A stretch of DNA of 64,000 nucleotides from Ancylobacter pratisalsi (GCF_010669125.1 NZ_CP048630.1:2802001-2866000), one strand, 5' to 3'. Positions 51,179 to 59,794 are shown, counted from the stretch's first letter. Notes: a model not told the origin generated them from the letters alone. Numbers and translations: made by a program.

Positions 51179-52102
51179 ATGTCTCGTATCGCCATTATCG
51201 GCTGTGGTGTCGTCGGATCGTCGTGGACGCTCGTCTTCGCGCGCGCCGGCCATGAGGTGGTCGTGTACGATCCCTCGCCCGCCTCGGCCGATGCCACGCT
51301 CGCCTTCGTGAGGGACTCACTCGCCGGCACGCCCGAGCTTGAAGCGGTCATTGCGCGCATCCGCACCGCGCCGACGCTTGAAGAGGCGGTGGCCGACGCC
51401 TCCTATGTGCAGGAGAGTTCGCCCGAACGCCTGCCGATCAAGCAGGAACTCTACGCCCGGCTCGATACGCTGGTGCCGCCGAAGGTCGTGATCGGCAGCT
51501 CGACGTCGGGCCTGCCGGCCTCTTCCTTCACCGAAACGCTGGCGACGCGCGCCCGCTGTCTCGTGGTGCACCCGGTCAATCCGCCCCATCTCATCCCGCT
51601 GGTCGAGCTGGTGCCGGCGCCCTGGACGGCGCCGGAGGCTCTCGCCTTTGCCGGCGAACTGATGGATGCGGTCGGGCAGCAGCCGATCCGGCTCAGTCGG
51701 GAGATCAACGGCTTCGTGGTCAACCGTCTGCAGAGCGCGCTGCTGGGCGAGGCGTTCCGGCTGGTGGAGGACGGCATCGTCTCCACCGAGGATGTCGACA
51801 AGGCGGTGGCGGAAGGGCTCGGCCTGCGCTGGTTCTTCATGGGGCCGTTCGAGACCATCGACCTCAACGCCTCCACCGGCATCGCCGAGTACTGCCGCAA
51901 TCTCGGACCGATGTATTACGAGCTGGCCAGGGAACAGGCCGATCCGCGCGAGTGGAAGGCGCCGCTGGTGGCCACGCTGGAGGCCGCGCGCCGTGTGAGC
52001 GTTCCCGCGGAAAAGCTGTCGGCCCGCCGGCTGTGGCGCGACCGCTGGCTTGCGGCGCTGGTGGCGGCAAAGGCGCAGATCCGCAAGGAATTGGGACGCT
52101 GA
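51179..52102 (+). CDS. L-gulonate 3-dehydrogenase-type (lambda-crystallin/3-hydroxyacyl-CoA dehydrogenase family) enzyme
   Basis: The 307-aa protein has an N-terminal NAD-binding domain (IAIIGCGVVGSSWTLVFARA, residues 4-23), VQESSPERLPIKQELYARLD and the catalytic-site segment VVHPVNPPHLIPLVELVPAP with His131 and Asn134. The C-terminal domain reads NGFVVNRLQSALLGEAFRLV, EDGIVSTEDVDKAVAEGLGL, then FMGPFETIDLNAS, ending ARRLWRDRWLAAL. This order and wording closely follow mammalian lambda-crystallin/L-gulonate 3-dehydrogenase, which oxidises an aldonate at C3. It would make a 3-oxo acid here, feeding the downstream kinase and aldolase. Confidence 0.88.
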   Translation: MSRIAIIGCGVVGSSWTLVFARAGHEVVVYDPSPASADATLAFVRDSLAGTPELEAVIARIRTAPTLEEAVADASYVQESSPERLPIKQELYARLDTLVPPKVVIGSSTSGLPASSFTETLATRARCLVVHPVNPPHLIPLVELVPAPWTAPEALAFAGELMDAVGQQPIRLSREINGFVVNRLQSALLGEAFRLVEDGIVSTEDVDKAVAEGLGLRWFFMGPFETIDLNASTGIAEYCRNLGPMYYELAREQADPREWKAPLVATLEAARRVSVPAEKLSARRLWRDRWLAALVAAKAQIRKELGR

Positions 52103-52168
52103 ATGCGGAGCGGACCCGACCATTGCGGTGATAAAGCGGAATACAGCGGCTTGGCTGTCCTAGCAAAG

Positions 52169-52196
52169 ATGTACACATTCGATTCGCAGTACACAT
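52169..52196. promoter_or_regulatory. Candidate GntR operator
   Basis: ATGT-AC-ACAT (52169-52178) is a dyad, and its part GTACACAT recurs 18 bp later (52189-52196). Both lie 22-49 bp before the GntR start. Position and dyad form fit FadR-type GntR autoregulation. Confidence 0.45.
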
Positions 52197-52217
52197 GAAC
52201 GGACGGACATCATTTTA

Positions 52218-52937
52218 ATGAGCCAAGCGCCCATCCACGCGATCAAACGGAACCGGCTGTTCGACCAGATCGCCGAGCATCTCTCGCAGATGATCTATTC
52301 CGGCGAGCTGAAGGTCGGCGACACGTTGCCCTCCGAGCGTGAACTGATGGAGCGCTTTCAGGTCGGCCGTCCGGCGGTGCGCGAGGCCCTGTTGTGGCTG
52401 AACAAGAAGGGGCTGATCTCGGTCAGTGGCGGGGAACGGGCGCGGGTGACGGCGCCCGACCCGAAGGACATACTCGACCAGCTCTCGGGCGCGGCCCACT
52501 TCCTGCTGTCACAGCCGCAGGGCGTTCAGCTGTTCCAGCAGACGCGGCTTCTGGTCGAGGTAGCGCTGGCGCGCGAGGCGGCGCGCAGCGCCAGCGACGA
52601 ACAGATCGCGGAGCTTCAGACGCTTCTGGTGGCCAATCTCGCCAGCGTCGACATTCCCGATTTCGTGCAGACCGACGACGCGTTCCACTTCGCGGTGGCG
52701 CGCGTCGCCGGCAATCCGGTCATCAACGCCCTGTATGAGGGCGTGCTGGAACTGCTGCAGGATCAGCGCCACACCGCGTTGAAGGATCCTCGCGCGATGG
52801 CCGCCGCGCGCAAGTGCCACGAGGCGATCTTCCAGTCGATCGCCACGCACGACCCGGACCGCGCCGAGGCGGAGATGCGCCAGCATCTGCATCTCGTCGA
52901 GACCTATTACTGGGCCGTGCGCTCGCAAAAACCTTAA
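52218..52937 (+). CDS. GntR-family (FadR/FCD subfamily) transcriptional regulator
   Basis: The 239-aa protein has an N-terminal GntR winged HTH (IYSGELKVGDTLPSERELME, then FQVGRPAVREALLWLNKKGL, residues 26-65). An all-helical FCD ligand domain follows with the metal-site residues in QTDDAFHFAVARVAGNP, KCHEAIFQSIATHD and MRQHLHLVETYYW. It lies between the transporter/dehydrogenase genes and the lactonase/kinase/aldolase genes. It probably controls both in response to a sugar acid. Confidence 0.92.
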   Translation: MSQAPIHAIKRNRLFDQIAEHLSQMIYSGELKVGDTLPSERELMERFQVGRPAVREALLWLNKKGLISVSGGERARVTAPDPKDILDQLSGAAHFLLSQPQGVQLFQQTRLLVEVALAREAARSASDEQIAELQTLLVANLASVDIPDFVQTDDAFHFAVARVAGNPVINALYEGVLELLQDQRHTALKDPRAMAAARKCHEAIFQSIATHDPDRAEAEMRQHLHLVETYYWAVRSQKP

Positions 52938-52964
52938 AAACAACACTCGTAGGGAGTCCGTCCG

Positions 52965-53873
52965 ATGTCGTATTTCGAGGTCGTGGACCGCCGGTTTACC
53001 TCCTTCATCATTCCTGTCTGCCAGCTTGAAACGCTTCACACCGGAACGCGGTGGGCGGAAGGCCCGGTCTATTTCGCCGATGGCCGCTTTCTCGTCTTCA
53101 GCGACATCCCCAATGACCGCATGCTGCGCTGGGACGAGGAAACCGGGGCGGTCGCCAATTTCCGTTTCCCGGCGAACCACGCCAACGGCAACACGCGCGA
53201 CCGCGACGGGCGGCTGGTCACCTGCGAGCACGGCGCCCGCCGGATCACCCGCACCGAGCACGATGGACGGATCACCGTTCTCGTCGACGCGGTCGAAGGC
53301 AAGCGGCTGAACTCGCCCAACGATGTGGTGGTGAAGTCGGACGGCACGCTGTGGTTCACCGACCCGCCCTACGGCATCCTCACCGATTATGAGGGGAACA
53401 AGGCGGATAGCGAGATCGGCCGTTGCAACGTCTATCGCCTCGACCCGGCGGACGGCCGTGTCACGATGGTCGCGGACGATTTCGACAAGCCCAATGGCCT
53501 CGCCTTCTCGCCGGACGAGAAGTGGCTCTACATCGCCGATTCCGGCCGCTCGCATGGCGCGCATCTGCCCCATCACATACGCCGCTTCAGCGTGGGTGAG
53601 GACGGGACGCTTGCCGGCGGCGACGTGTTCGCCAGCATCGATCCGGGCGTTCCCGATGGCATCCGCGTCGACACGGAAGGCCATCTCTGGGTCAGTGCCG
53701 GCGACGGCGTGCACTGCTACGCACCGGACGGCGATCTGCTGGGCAAGATCCTGATCCCGGAAACCGTCGCCAACATCACCTTTGGCGGACCGAAGCGGAA
53801 CCGGCTCTTCATTGCCGCCACCACCTCGCTCTACGCCGTGTATCTCAATGCGCGCGGCGCGCAGACACCCTGA
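52965..53873 (+). CDS. SMP-30/gluconolactonase-family lactonase
   Basis: The 302-aa six-bladed propeller has SMP-30 metal-site signatures: Glu in GTRWAEGPVYFADGRFLVF, Asn in LNSPNDVVVKSDGTLWFTDP, and PNGLAFSPDEKWLYIADSGR. PDGIRVDTEGHLWVSAGDGV carries the catalytic Asp. These enzymes hydrolyse aldonolactones (gluconolactone, L-gulonolactone) with a divalent metal. In this operon it would open the imported or intracellular lactone to the acid that the gulonate-dehydrogenase-like enzyme oxidises. It starts 27 bp after GntR and ends 13 bp before the kinase gene. Confidence 0.93.
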   Translation: MSYFEVVDRRFTSFIIPVCQLETLHTGTRWAEGPVYFADGRFLVFSDIPNDRMLRWDEETGAVANFRFPANHANGNTRDRDGRLVTCEHGARRITRTEHDGRITVLVDAVEGKRLNSPNDVVVKSDGTLWFTDPPYGILTDYEGNKADSEIGRCNVYRLDPADGRVTMVADDFDKPNGLAFSPDEKWLYIADSGRSHGAHLPHHIRRFSVGEDGTLAGGDVFASIDPGVPDGIRVDTEGHLWVSAGDGVHCYAPDGDLLGKILIPETVANITFGGPKRNRLFIAATTSLYAVYLNARGAQTP

Positions 53874-53886
53874 GGGACTCCACGCG

Positions 53887-55155
53887 ATGCTGCTCGGATG
53901 CGTAGCCGACGACCTGACCGGGGCGACAGACCTCGCCCTCACCCTCACCCGTGAAGGGCTGCGGACCGTCCAGATCAACGGTGTACCGAAGGGCGATCTC
54001 GACATCGGCGAGGTCGACGCCGTGGTGGTGGCGCTGAAGTCCCGCACCAACCCGGCGCAGGAGGCGGTGGCCCAATCGCTGGAAGCCGCCCGGTGCCTGC
54101 GGGCCTTCGGCGCGCGCCGGCTGATGTTCAAATACTGCTCGACCTTCGACTCCACCGATCACGGCAATATCGGGCCGGTGGCGCAGGCCCTGCTCGATTT
54201 CGCCGGTGGCGATTTCACCGTGTTCTGCCCGGCGTTTCCCCGGGCCGGGCGCAGCCTCTTCAGCGGCTATCTCTTCGTCAACGGCGTGCCGATCAATGAG
54301 AGCCCGATGAAGGACCATCCGCTGACGCCGATGCGCGACGGCAATCTGTGCCGGGTCCTGCAACGCCAGACCTCGCTGCCCGTCGGGCTGGTCGCCTATG
54401 GCGACGTCGATGCCGGGCCCGACGCGGTTGCGGGCGCCTTCGCGCGTGAGACCGCCGCCGGTCGCCGTGCGCTTATCCTCGATGCGATCAGCGACGCCCA
54501 CCTGCGCACATTGGGGACCGCCATCGCCGATCTGCCGCTGATCACCGGCGGTTCGGGCATCGCCATGGGTCTGCCGGCCGCCTATCTGAAGAGCGGCCTG
54601 ATCAACGCCCTGACGCCGGCGCCGACCACCATCGCCGCGCCGGCGGGACGTTCGATCGTCCTCGCGGGTTCCTGTTCGGCGGCGACGCGCGGACAGGTGG
54701 CGCGGGCAATTGCCGCCGGCATGCCGGCACTGCGCCTTGACCCGAACGCGATTGCCGAGGGTACGACAACCCCGGACACGGTGCTGGCCTGGCTCGACGC
54801 CGTCTCCGGCGACAGCCCGGCGCTGGTCTATTCGAGCGCCGATCCGGAGGCGGTCAAGGCGGTGCAGGGCCGTCTCGGCGTGCAGGAAGCCGGGCACATG
54901 GTCGAGGCGCTGCTGGCCTCGGTCGCCGCGGCTCTGCCGGCGAAGGGGTATGGTCGTATCATCGTCGCTGGTGGCGAGACGGCGGGCGCCGTCGTCGGCG
55001 CGCTTGGCGCCAGCGCGCTGCGGATCGGGCCGGAGATCGACCCCGGCGTGCCGTGGACGGCGAGCCTGTCCGGCCCGCCCCTCGCACTGGCGCTGAAGTC
55101 CGGCAATTTCGGCGGCGAGGACTTCTTTCTGAAGGCATGGGACCGTCTGCGATGA
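53887..55155 (+). CDS. DUF1537 acid-sugar kinase (OtnK-like)
   Basis: The 422-aa kinase has the DUF1537 N-terminal substrate domain: MLLGCVADDLTGATDLALTL (DDxTGA motif), KYCSTFDSTDHGNIGPVAQA and FCPAFPRAGRSLFSGYLFVN. In the C-terminal nucleotide domain it has GSCSAATRGQVARAI and the glycine-rich IIVAGGETAGAVVGALG. DUF1537 enzymes phosphorylate four-carbon acid sugars such as threonate, erythronate and 3-oxo-tetronate at O4. The next gene overlaps by 4 bp (ATGA), coupling it to the OtnC-like aldolase. Its substrate here is taken to be the 3-oxo acid. Confidence 0.92.
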   Translation: MLLGCVADDLTGATDLALTLTREGLRTVQINGVPKGDLDIGEVDAVVVALKSRTNPAQEAVAQSLEAARCLRAFGARRLMFKYCSTFDSTDHGNIGPVAQALLDFAGGDFTVFCPAFPRAGRSLFSGYLFVNGVPINESPMKDHPLTPMRDGNLCRVLQRQTSLPVGLVAYGDVDAGPDAVAGAFARETAAGRRALILDAISDAHLRTLGTAIADLPLITGGSGIAMGLPAAYLKSGLINALTPAPTTIAAPAGRSIVLAGSCSAATRGQVARAIAAGMPALRLDPNAIAEGTTTPDTVLAWLDAVSGDSPALVYSSADPEAVKAVQGRLGVQEAGHMVEALLASVAAALPAKGYGRIIVAGGETAGAVVGALGASALRIGPEIDPGVPWTASLSGPPLALALKSGNFGGEDFFLKAWDRLR

Positions 55156-55793
55156 GCGATGAGGCCGCGATCCGGGAACGCATCTGCCGTGTCGGCGCGT
55201 CGCTGTTTCAGCGCGGGCTCACCTTCGGTTCGACCGGCAATATTTCGGTCCGCCTCGACGATGGCGGCTGGCTGATGACGCCGACCAACGCCTCGCTCGG
55301 CGAGCTGGACCCCTCGCGCCTGTCACGCCTCGACATGGAGGGGCGACACATAGGTGGCGACAAGCCGACCAAGGAGGCTTTCCTCCACCGTGTCATGTAT
55401 GGGCAACGCACCGCCGCGCGGGCGGTGGTGCATCTTCATTCCACCCATTCGGTGGCGGTGTCCTGCCTGTGCGGGCTGGACCCCAGCAACTGTCTGCCCC
55501 CTCTCACCGCCTATTACGTGATGCGCGTCGGCCGGCTGCCGCTGGTGCCGTACTGCCCGCCGGGCGACGAGAGCCTCGCCAAGGCGGTCGAAGCGTTCGC
55601 GGGGACCCATCACGCCGTGCTGCTCGCCAATCATGGCCCGATCGTCGCCGGCACCAGTCTCGAGAACGCGATGTATGCGACCGAGGAACTGGAGGAGACG
55701 GCGCGCATCTATCTTTTGCTGCGCGACCGCCCGGTGTCGCCGCTCACCTGCGAGCAGGTGGACGATTTGCGGGAGCGCCACGAACTCTGGTGA
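55152..55793 (+). CDS. Class II aldolase/decarboxylase (OtnC-like, AraD/FucA fold)
   Basis: The 213-aa class II aldolase has the substrate-phosphate loop FGSTGNISVRL (residues 25-35), MTPTNASLGEL, the acid Glu75 in KPTKEAFLHR, the zinc ligands HLH (His94, His96) in VVHLHSTHSVAVS, and the third His in LANHGPIVAG. OtnC cleaves or decarboxylates 3-oxo-tetronate 4-phosphate to dihydroxyacetone phosphate and CO2. It overlaps the kinase gene by 4 bp, so the two form a coupled pair. It is the last gene of the operon. Confidence 0.9.
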   Translation: MSDEAAIRERICRVGASLFQRGLTFGSTGNISVRLDDGGWLMTPTNASLGELDPSRLSRLDMEGRHIGGDKPTKEAFLHRVMYGQRTAARAVVHLHSTHSVAVSCLCGLDPSNCLPPLTAYYVMRVGRLPLVPYCPPGDESLAKAVEAFAGTHHAVLLANHGPIVAGTSLENAMYATEELEETARIYLLLRDRPVSPLTCEQVDDLRERHELW

Positions 55794-55811
55794 AGCCGGC
55801 TCCGCCGGCTT
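55793..55811. terminator. Hairpin between convergent aldolase and C-S lyase genes
   Basis: AAGCCGGC (55793-55800) and GCCGGCTT (55804-55811) are perfect 8-bp arms around TCC, starting at the last base of the aldolase stop codon. It probably ends both convergent transcripts, although no T-run follows. Confidence 0.6.
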
Positions 55812-55845
55812 GCCTCGTCGTCCGCGGTGCCGGGGCGCGGCGACG

Positions 55846-57021
55846 CTACAGCGCGGCGGCGAGGCGAGCGAGCGCCTCGTCGATCAGGCGGCGCGGGCAG
55901 GCGAGGTTGATGCGCATGAAGCCTTCGCCGCCGGGCCCGAACTTCGTACCCGGATCGAGCCAGATCCGCGCCTCGCGCAGCAGGAAGTCGTGGAGTTCGT
56001 CGACGTTCTTTCCGAGCCCGCGACAGTCGATCCAGGCGAGATAGAGCGCCTTGGTCGAGCACACACGCAGCGGCAGTTTCAGCTCGCTCACGCGGCGCGA
56101 GAAATGGAGCTGGTTCTCCCGCACATAGTCCAGCATCGCATCGGCCCAGGGCTCGCCGTGCCGATAGGCGGCTTCGCAGGCGACGACGCCCATCACGTTC
56201 ATCCCTGTCGAACCGTTCCTCTCGCATTGCGCCAGAAACTCCCCCCGGCGCCGTCCGTTGGGGATGAAGATGTTGGCGCATTGCAGGCCGGCAAGGTTGA
56301 AGGTCTTGCTGGGGGCGGTGCAGACAATCGTGTTGTCGGCGATGGTCTCATCGAGCATCGCGAAGGGGATGTGCCGCGTGTGCGGATCGAGGATGAAATC
56401 CTGATGCACCTCGTCCGACAGCACCAGGATGCCGTGCTTTGCGCAGATCCCGGCCATGGCGAGCAGCTCGTCGCGCGTGAAGACATTGCCGGTGGGATTG
56501 TGGGGATTGCACAGGATGAACAGCTTCGTGCCCGGCCGGATCGCCGCTTCGAAGGCGTCCGGGTCGAAACGGTAGCGGTCGCTGTCGAGGACCAGCGGCG
56601 CGTGCAGAACCCGCCGGCCATTGATCGCGACGTCGTGGTGGATGTGAAAATACACCGGCGGCTGCACCAGAACGAAATCGCCCGGCTGCGTGAAGGCCTG
56701 GATCGCCGTATTGAGCGCGCTGACGACGCCGGGCGTGTGCACGATCCATTCCGGGTGGGGGCGCCAGCCGAACCGCCGCGCCTGCCATTCCACAATGGCC
56801 TCCCGGCAGGAGGCCGGCACTTCGCCATAGCCGAACACCCCGAAATCGACTTCCTCGCGCAGGGCGTCGATGATCGGCTGCGCCACGCGGAAATCCATGT
56901 CCGCCACCCACATCGGAACCGGATCGGCGGCGCGCTGGGCGGGTGTGAGCAGGGGGGCGGTCCGGGACCATTTCAACGTGTTGGGACGACGCCGGTCCAG
57001 CACCTCATCGAAGTCATACAT
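55846..57021 (-). CDS. PLP-dependent C-S beta-lyase (PatB/MalY family)
   Basis: The 391-aa class I/II aminotransferase-fold protein starts MYDFDEVLDRRRPNTLKWSR, then PMWVADMDF, both hallmarks of PatB/MalY cystathionine beta-lyases. The PLP-lysine motif APSKTFNLAGLQCANIFIPN and LCNPHNPTGNVFTRDELLAM are present. Members cleave cystathionine or cysteine-S-conjugates to pyruvate, ammonia and a thiol. ATG 57021 follows GGGAGAG. It is encoded with a D-cysteine desulfhydrase-like enzyme 59 bp upstream, so the pair fits sulfur-amino-acid breakdown. Confidence 0.88.
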   Translation of the reverse strand: MYDFDEVLDRRRPNTLKWSRTAPLLTPAQRAADPVPMWVADMDFRVAQPIIDALREEVDFGVFGYGEVPASCREAIVEWQARRFGWRPHPEWIVHTPGVVSALNTAIQAFTQPGDFVLVQPPVYFHIHHDVAINGRRVLHAPLVLDSDRYRFDPDAFEAAIRPGTKLFILCNPHNPTGNVFTRDELLAMAGICAKHGILVLSDEVHQDFILDPHTRHIPFAMLDETIADNTIVCTAPSKTFNLAGLQCANIFIPNGRRRGEFLAQCERNGSTGMNVMGVVACEAAYRHGEPWADAMLDYVRENQLHFSRRVSELKLPLRVCSTKALYLAWIDCRGLGKNVDELHDFLLREARIWLDPGTKFGPGGEGFMRINLACPRRLIDEALARLAAAL

Positions 57022-57080
57022 CGCGCCAACTCTCCCTGCGCCCGGCCGGCCCCGCATGTGCGGGGCCATTGCCATCCGCG

Positions 57081-58091
57081 TCACGCCTTTGGTGTCAGAT
57101 AGTCTTCGTAGCCAAACAGGCCCTGCGCGCCGCCGGTGTGCCAGAACAGCACCCGCTGCTGCGGACCGATGCGGCCGGAGCGGATATAGGCGAAGAGGCC
57201 GGCCATGGCCTTGCCGGTATAGACCGGGTCGAGCAGGAGCCCTTCGAGCCGGGCGCAGGTGGACAGGGCCTCCCACATCGCATCGGTCGGCTGGCCGTAA
57301 CCGGCGCCGACAAAGGCATCATCGACAAGGATCGGGCTAGTGCCGCGCGCGTGCGGCAGAAGCTCCAGTGTCTGTTCCGCGATGGCCTCGAGTTTCGCCT
57401 GCATGTCGGCGCTGGAGGCGGAAACGCTGATGCCGTGAATGGGGGCGGCCATGCCCGCCAGCTTCGCGCCGACGATCATGCCCGCCTGGGTGCCGCCGCT
57501 GCCCGTGGCGGTGACGATGTGGTCGAAGGCGAAGGCGTGTTCGCGACACTGGCGGTCGAGCTCCTCCATCGCGGCCGCGTAGGCGAGGGCACCGATGCCG
57601 TTGGAGCCGCCGATCGGGATCAGATACGGCCTCGCGCCGGAGGCCGAGAGGTCGGCGCCGGTCTTCGCCATCTCGGCATCGAGATCGGTTCCGGCCGGAA
57701 AGAGGCGCATCTCGGCGCCGAAGAGGCGGTCGAGCAGCATGTTGCCGTTGGTGTCGTAGCAATCGCCGCGTCCGGGTACGGCCGCCGCCAGCACCAGGAT
57801 GCAGCGCAGCCCCAGACGGGCGGCGGCGGCCGCGGTCTGGCGCGCATGGTTGGATTGCAGCGCGCCGGCCGTGATGACGGTGTCGGCGCCGGCGGCAATG
57901 GCCGTGGCCATCAGATATTCGAGCTTGCGCGTCTTGTTGCCGCCACCGCCAAGGCCGGTGCAGTCATCGCGCTTCACCCAGATCTCCGCCCCTCCGAGAT
58001 GGGCGGACAGACGCGGCAGCGGTTCGAGCGGTGTCGGCAGGAAGGCGAGCGGGGTCTTGCCCGGGACGACGGTGGAAGCTAAGCGACTCAT
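57081..58091 (-). CDS. D-cysteine desulfhydrase / L-cysteate sulfo-lyase-like PLP enzyme (ACC deaminase family)
   Basis: The 336-aa type II PLP enzyme opens with FLPTPLEPLPRLSAHLGG and the PLP-lysine motif WVKRDDCTGLGGGGNKTRKLE. It contains TAGALQSNHARQTAAAAARL, VTATGSGGTQAGMIVGAKLA and a C-terminal FWHTGGAQGLFGYEDYL. This matches D-cysteine desulfhydrase (DcyD) and the related L-cysteate sulfo-lyase CuyA. The two activities (H2S or sulfite release with pyruvate and ammonia) cannot be separated by eye. It sits between a KstD-like flavoprotein gene (38 bp) and the C-S lyase. Confidence 0.88.
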   Translation of the reverse strand: MSRLASTVVPGKTPLAFLPTPLEPLPRLSAHLGGAEIWVKRDDCTGLGGGGNKTRKLEYLMATAIAAGADTVITAGALQSNHARQTAAAAARLGLRCILVLAAAVPGRGDCYDTNGNMLLDRLFGAEMRLFPAGTDLDAEMAKTGADLSASGARPYLIPIGGSNGIGALAYAAAMEELDRQCREHAFAFDHIVTATGSGGTQAGMIVGAKLAGMAAPIHGISVSASSADMQAKLEAIAEQTLELLPHARGTSPILVDDAFVGAGYGQPTDAMWEALSTCARLEGLLLDPVYTGKAMAGLFAYIRSGRIGPQQRVLFWHTGGAQGLFGYEDYLTPKA

Positions 58092-58129
58092 GGAATGCGG
58101 GAACCTGTGAAAGCGAGATGGAAAGGTCG

Positions 58130-59794
58130 TCAGGCGGCGGTGGCCGCCCGGTCGGCCGCGCGCGCGCTCATCGAGCGGGCGCAGATGTAGCCCCATGTCA
58201 TATGCGGGCCGATGGTGGTGCCGGCCGCCACCGAGCGGGTGCCGATGGGGTTGGCCATGGCATTGCCGGCGCAATACAGGCCTTCGATGACCGAGAAGTC
58301 CGGCCTGAGAACCTCGCCGTGATGATTGGTGCGCGGTCCGCCCTTGGTGCCGAGGATGGAGCGGTTCATGGGGATGGCGACGAAGGGACCCTTCTCGATC
58401 GCCCCGAGGGTCGTATTGGGTGCGCCCTCCCGCCGGCCGGAGCGATACCGCTCCCAGGCGTTCTCTCCACGGGCAAAATCGGCGTCGAAACCCTCCGCGC
58501 AGAAGCCGTTGAAACGGGCGACGGTGGCCTCCAGCGTCGCGGCGTCGAGGCCGGTCCGCCGGGCGAGTTCCGCGAGCGAGGTGCCGAAGCGCATCCAGCC
58601 CCTGCCGCGCAGCCCGTACCATAGGAACGGCAGGGAGCGGGTGAGGAAGCGGCGATCGGCGATGAGCCAGGCCGGCAGGTGGATCATCGACCCGTCCTCC
58701 GCGCGCTGGTTCAGCGTGTCGCCGAGATTGTAGTCGTACTCGCTGATGAAGCGCCTGCCGTGCCGGTTGACGATGAGCGCGTGCGGCGCGCTGTGATAGG
58801 CGACCGGCAGTCCGTGCATGCGTCCTTCATATCGGATGGGCAACGCCGGGTGGATGTTCGCCTGGTCCATACGGTCCAGCAGCGCGCCGGCGGCTTCCGC
58901 CATGCGGTGGCCATCGCCGCTGTTGGTGTCGGGGCTGGTTAGGAAGTCGGTCTCGCCAGGGAAGTGATGACGATAGCGCGCGGGGTCCCACTCGAAGCCG
59001 CCCGTGGACAGCAGCACACCGGCTTCCGCCGCCACCCTTCGCGCCCGGCCATCCTGCTCATAGGCGACGCCGATCACCCGGCCATCGGCATCCTGGACCA
59101 GCTCGCGCACGGGCGCGGCAAGGCGGATGTCGACGCCGCGGGCGAGGCAGCCGGCGATCAGCCCCGCGATCAGCGCATTGCCTTGCCCGGCGCTGTCGGT
59201 GAGGAGGCGGCGCAGCAGTTCCGGCCAGAGCTTCCAGACGGTGCGGATCGGGTGCAGGTAGGGGCCGGGGTCCATCATCTCCTGATAGGTCATGAGATGG
59301 GGCAGGGTGGAGCGGCGCAGCTTCTTGGCGAAGGGGCCGGCGACGCGGCGGCTCAGCGCCTGCGGGGAGAGCATCCGCCCACGGACCTTGGCGCCGGGAA
59401 CCTCGATCATCGGGTCGGGTTCGCGGGTGAGCGCGAAGCGCAGCGGCGAATGGGTCTCGACCAGTTTCAGCATCGGCGCGGCCGCGTAGGCCATTTCGCG
59501 CCACAGGCTGTCGTCGCTATTGCGCCAGGCCTGCGGGAGCGCGCCGCGAAGATAGAGGTAGGCTTCCTCCGGCGTGTCGGCGATTCCCTCGGCGAGCGCG
59601 TGGTGGTTGGCCGGCACCCAGGTTCCCGCGCCCGACATGGCGCTGGTGCCGCCGACGCGCGGGCTCTTTTCGAGCACCAGCACCCGCAGACCCGAAACGG
59701 CAGCCGTGAGCGCCGCCGTCATACCCGCCGCACCGGAACCCACGATGATCGTGTCGAAGCGCTCGTCGAAGACCACCTCCGGACCCGTTCCCAT
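58130..59794 (-). CDS. FAD-dependent oxidoreductase (fumarate reductase / 3-ketosteroid dehydrogenase-like)
   Basis: The 554-aa flavoprotein has the FAD motif DTIIVGSGAAGMTAALTAAV (residues 14-33) and EKSPRVGGTSAMSGAGTWVP. It has the FAD_binding_2 features GVLLSTGGFEWD and NPIGTRSVAAGTTIGPHMTW near the end (the GGxxxGxGTTIG type). The family dehydrogenates or reduces C-C bonds (KstD, succinate/fumarate and urocanate-type enzymes). It is the first gene of a minus-strand group with the two sulfur PLP enzymes, a pairing I do not recognise, and diverges from LysR. Confidence 0.85.
   Translation of the reverse strand: MGTGPEVVFDERFDTIIVGSGAAGMTAALTAAVSGLRVLVLEKSPRVGGTSAMSGAGTWVPANHHALAEGIADTPEEAYLYLRGALPQAWRNSDDSLWREMAYAAAPMLKLVETHSPLRFALTREPDPMIEVPGAKVRGRMLSPQALSRRVAGPFAKKLRRSTLPHLMTYQEMMDPGPYLHPIRTVWKLWPELLRRLLTDSAGQGNALIAGLIAGCLARGVDIRLAAPVRELVQDADGRVIGVAYEQDGRARRVAAEAGVLLSTGGFEWDPARYRHHFPGETDFLTSPDTNSGDGHRMAEAAGALLDRMDQANIHPALPIRYEGRMHGLPVAYHSAPHALIVNRHGRRFISEYDYNLGDTLNQRAEDGSMIHLPAWLIADRRFLTRSLPFLWYGLRGRGWMRFGTSLAELARRTGLDAATLEATVARFNGFCAEGFDADFARGENAWERYRSGRREGAPNTTLGAIEKGPFVAIPMNRSILGTKGGPRTNHHGEVLRPDFSVIEGLYCAGNAMANPIGTRSVAAGTTIGPHMTWGYICARSMSARAADRAATAA

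Noticed and set aside
51179..52102. Annotation of this gene as a fatty-acid beta-oxidation 3-hydroxyacyl-CoA dehydrogenase
   Set aside because: No other beta-oxidation gene is near, and the C-terminal half follows lambda-crystallin/L-gulonate 3-dehydrogenase wording; sugar-acid context fits better.
52509..54155. 548-codon minus-strand open frame over GntR, lactonase and kinase genes
   Set aside because: It spans three well-supported genes on the other strand and shows no recognisable domain.
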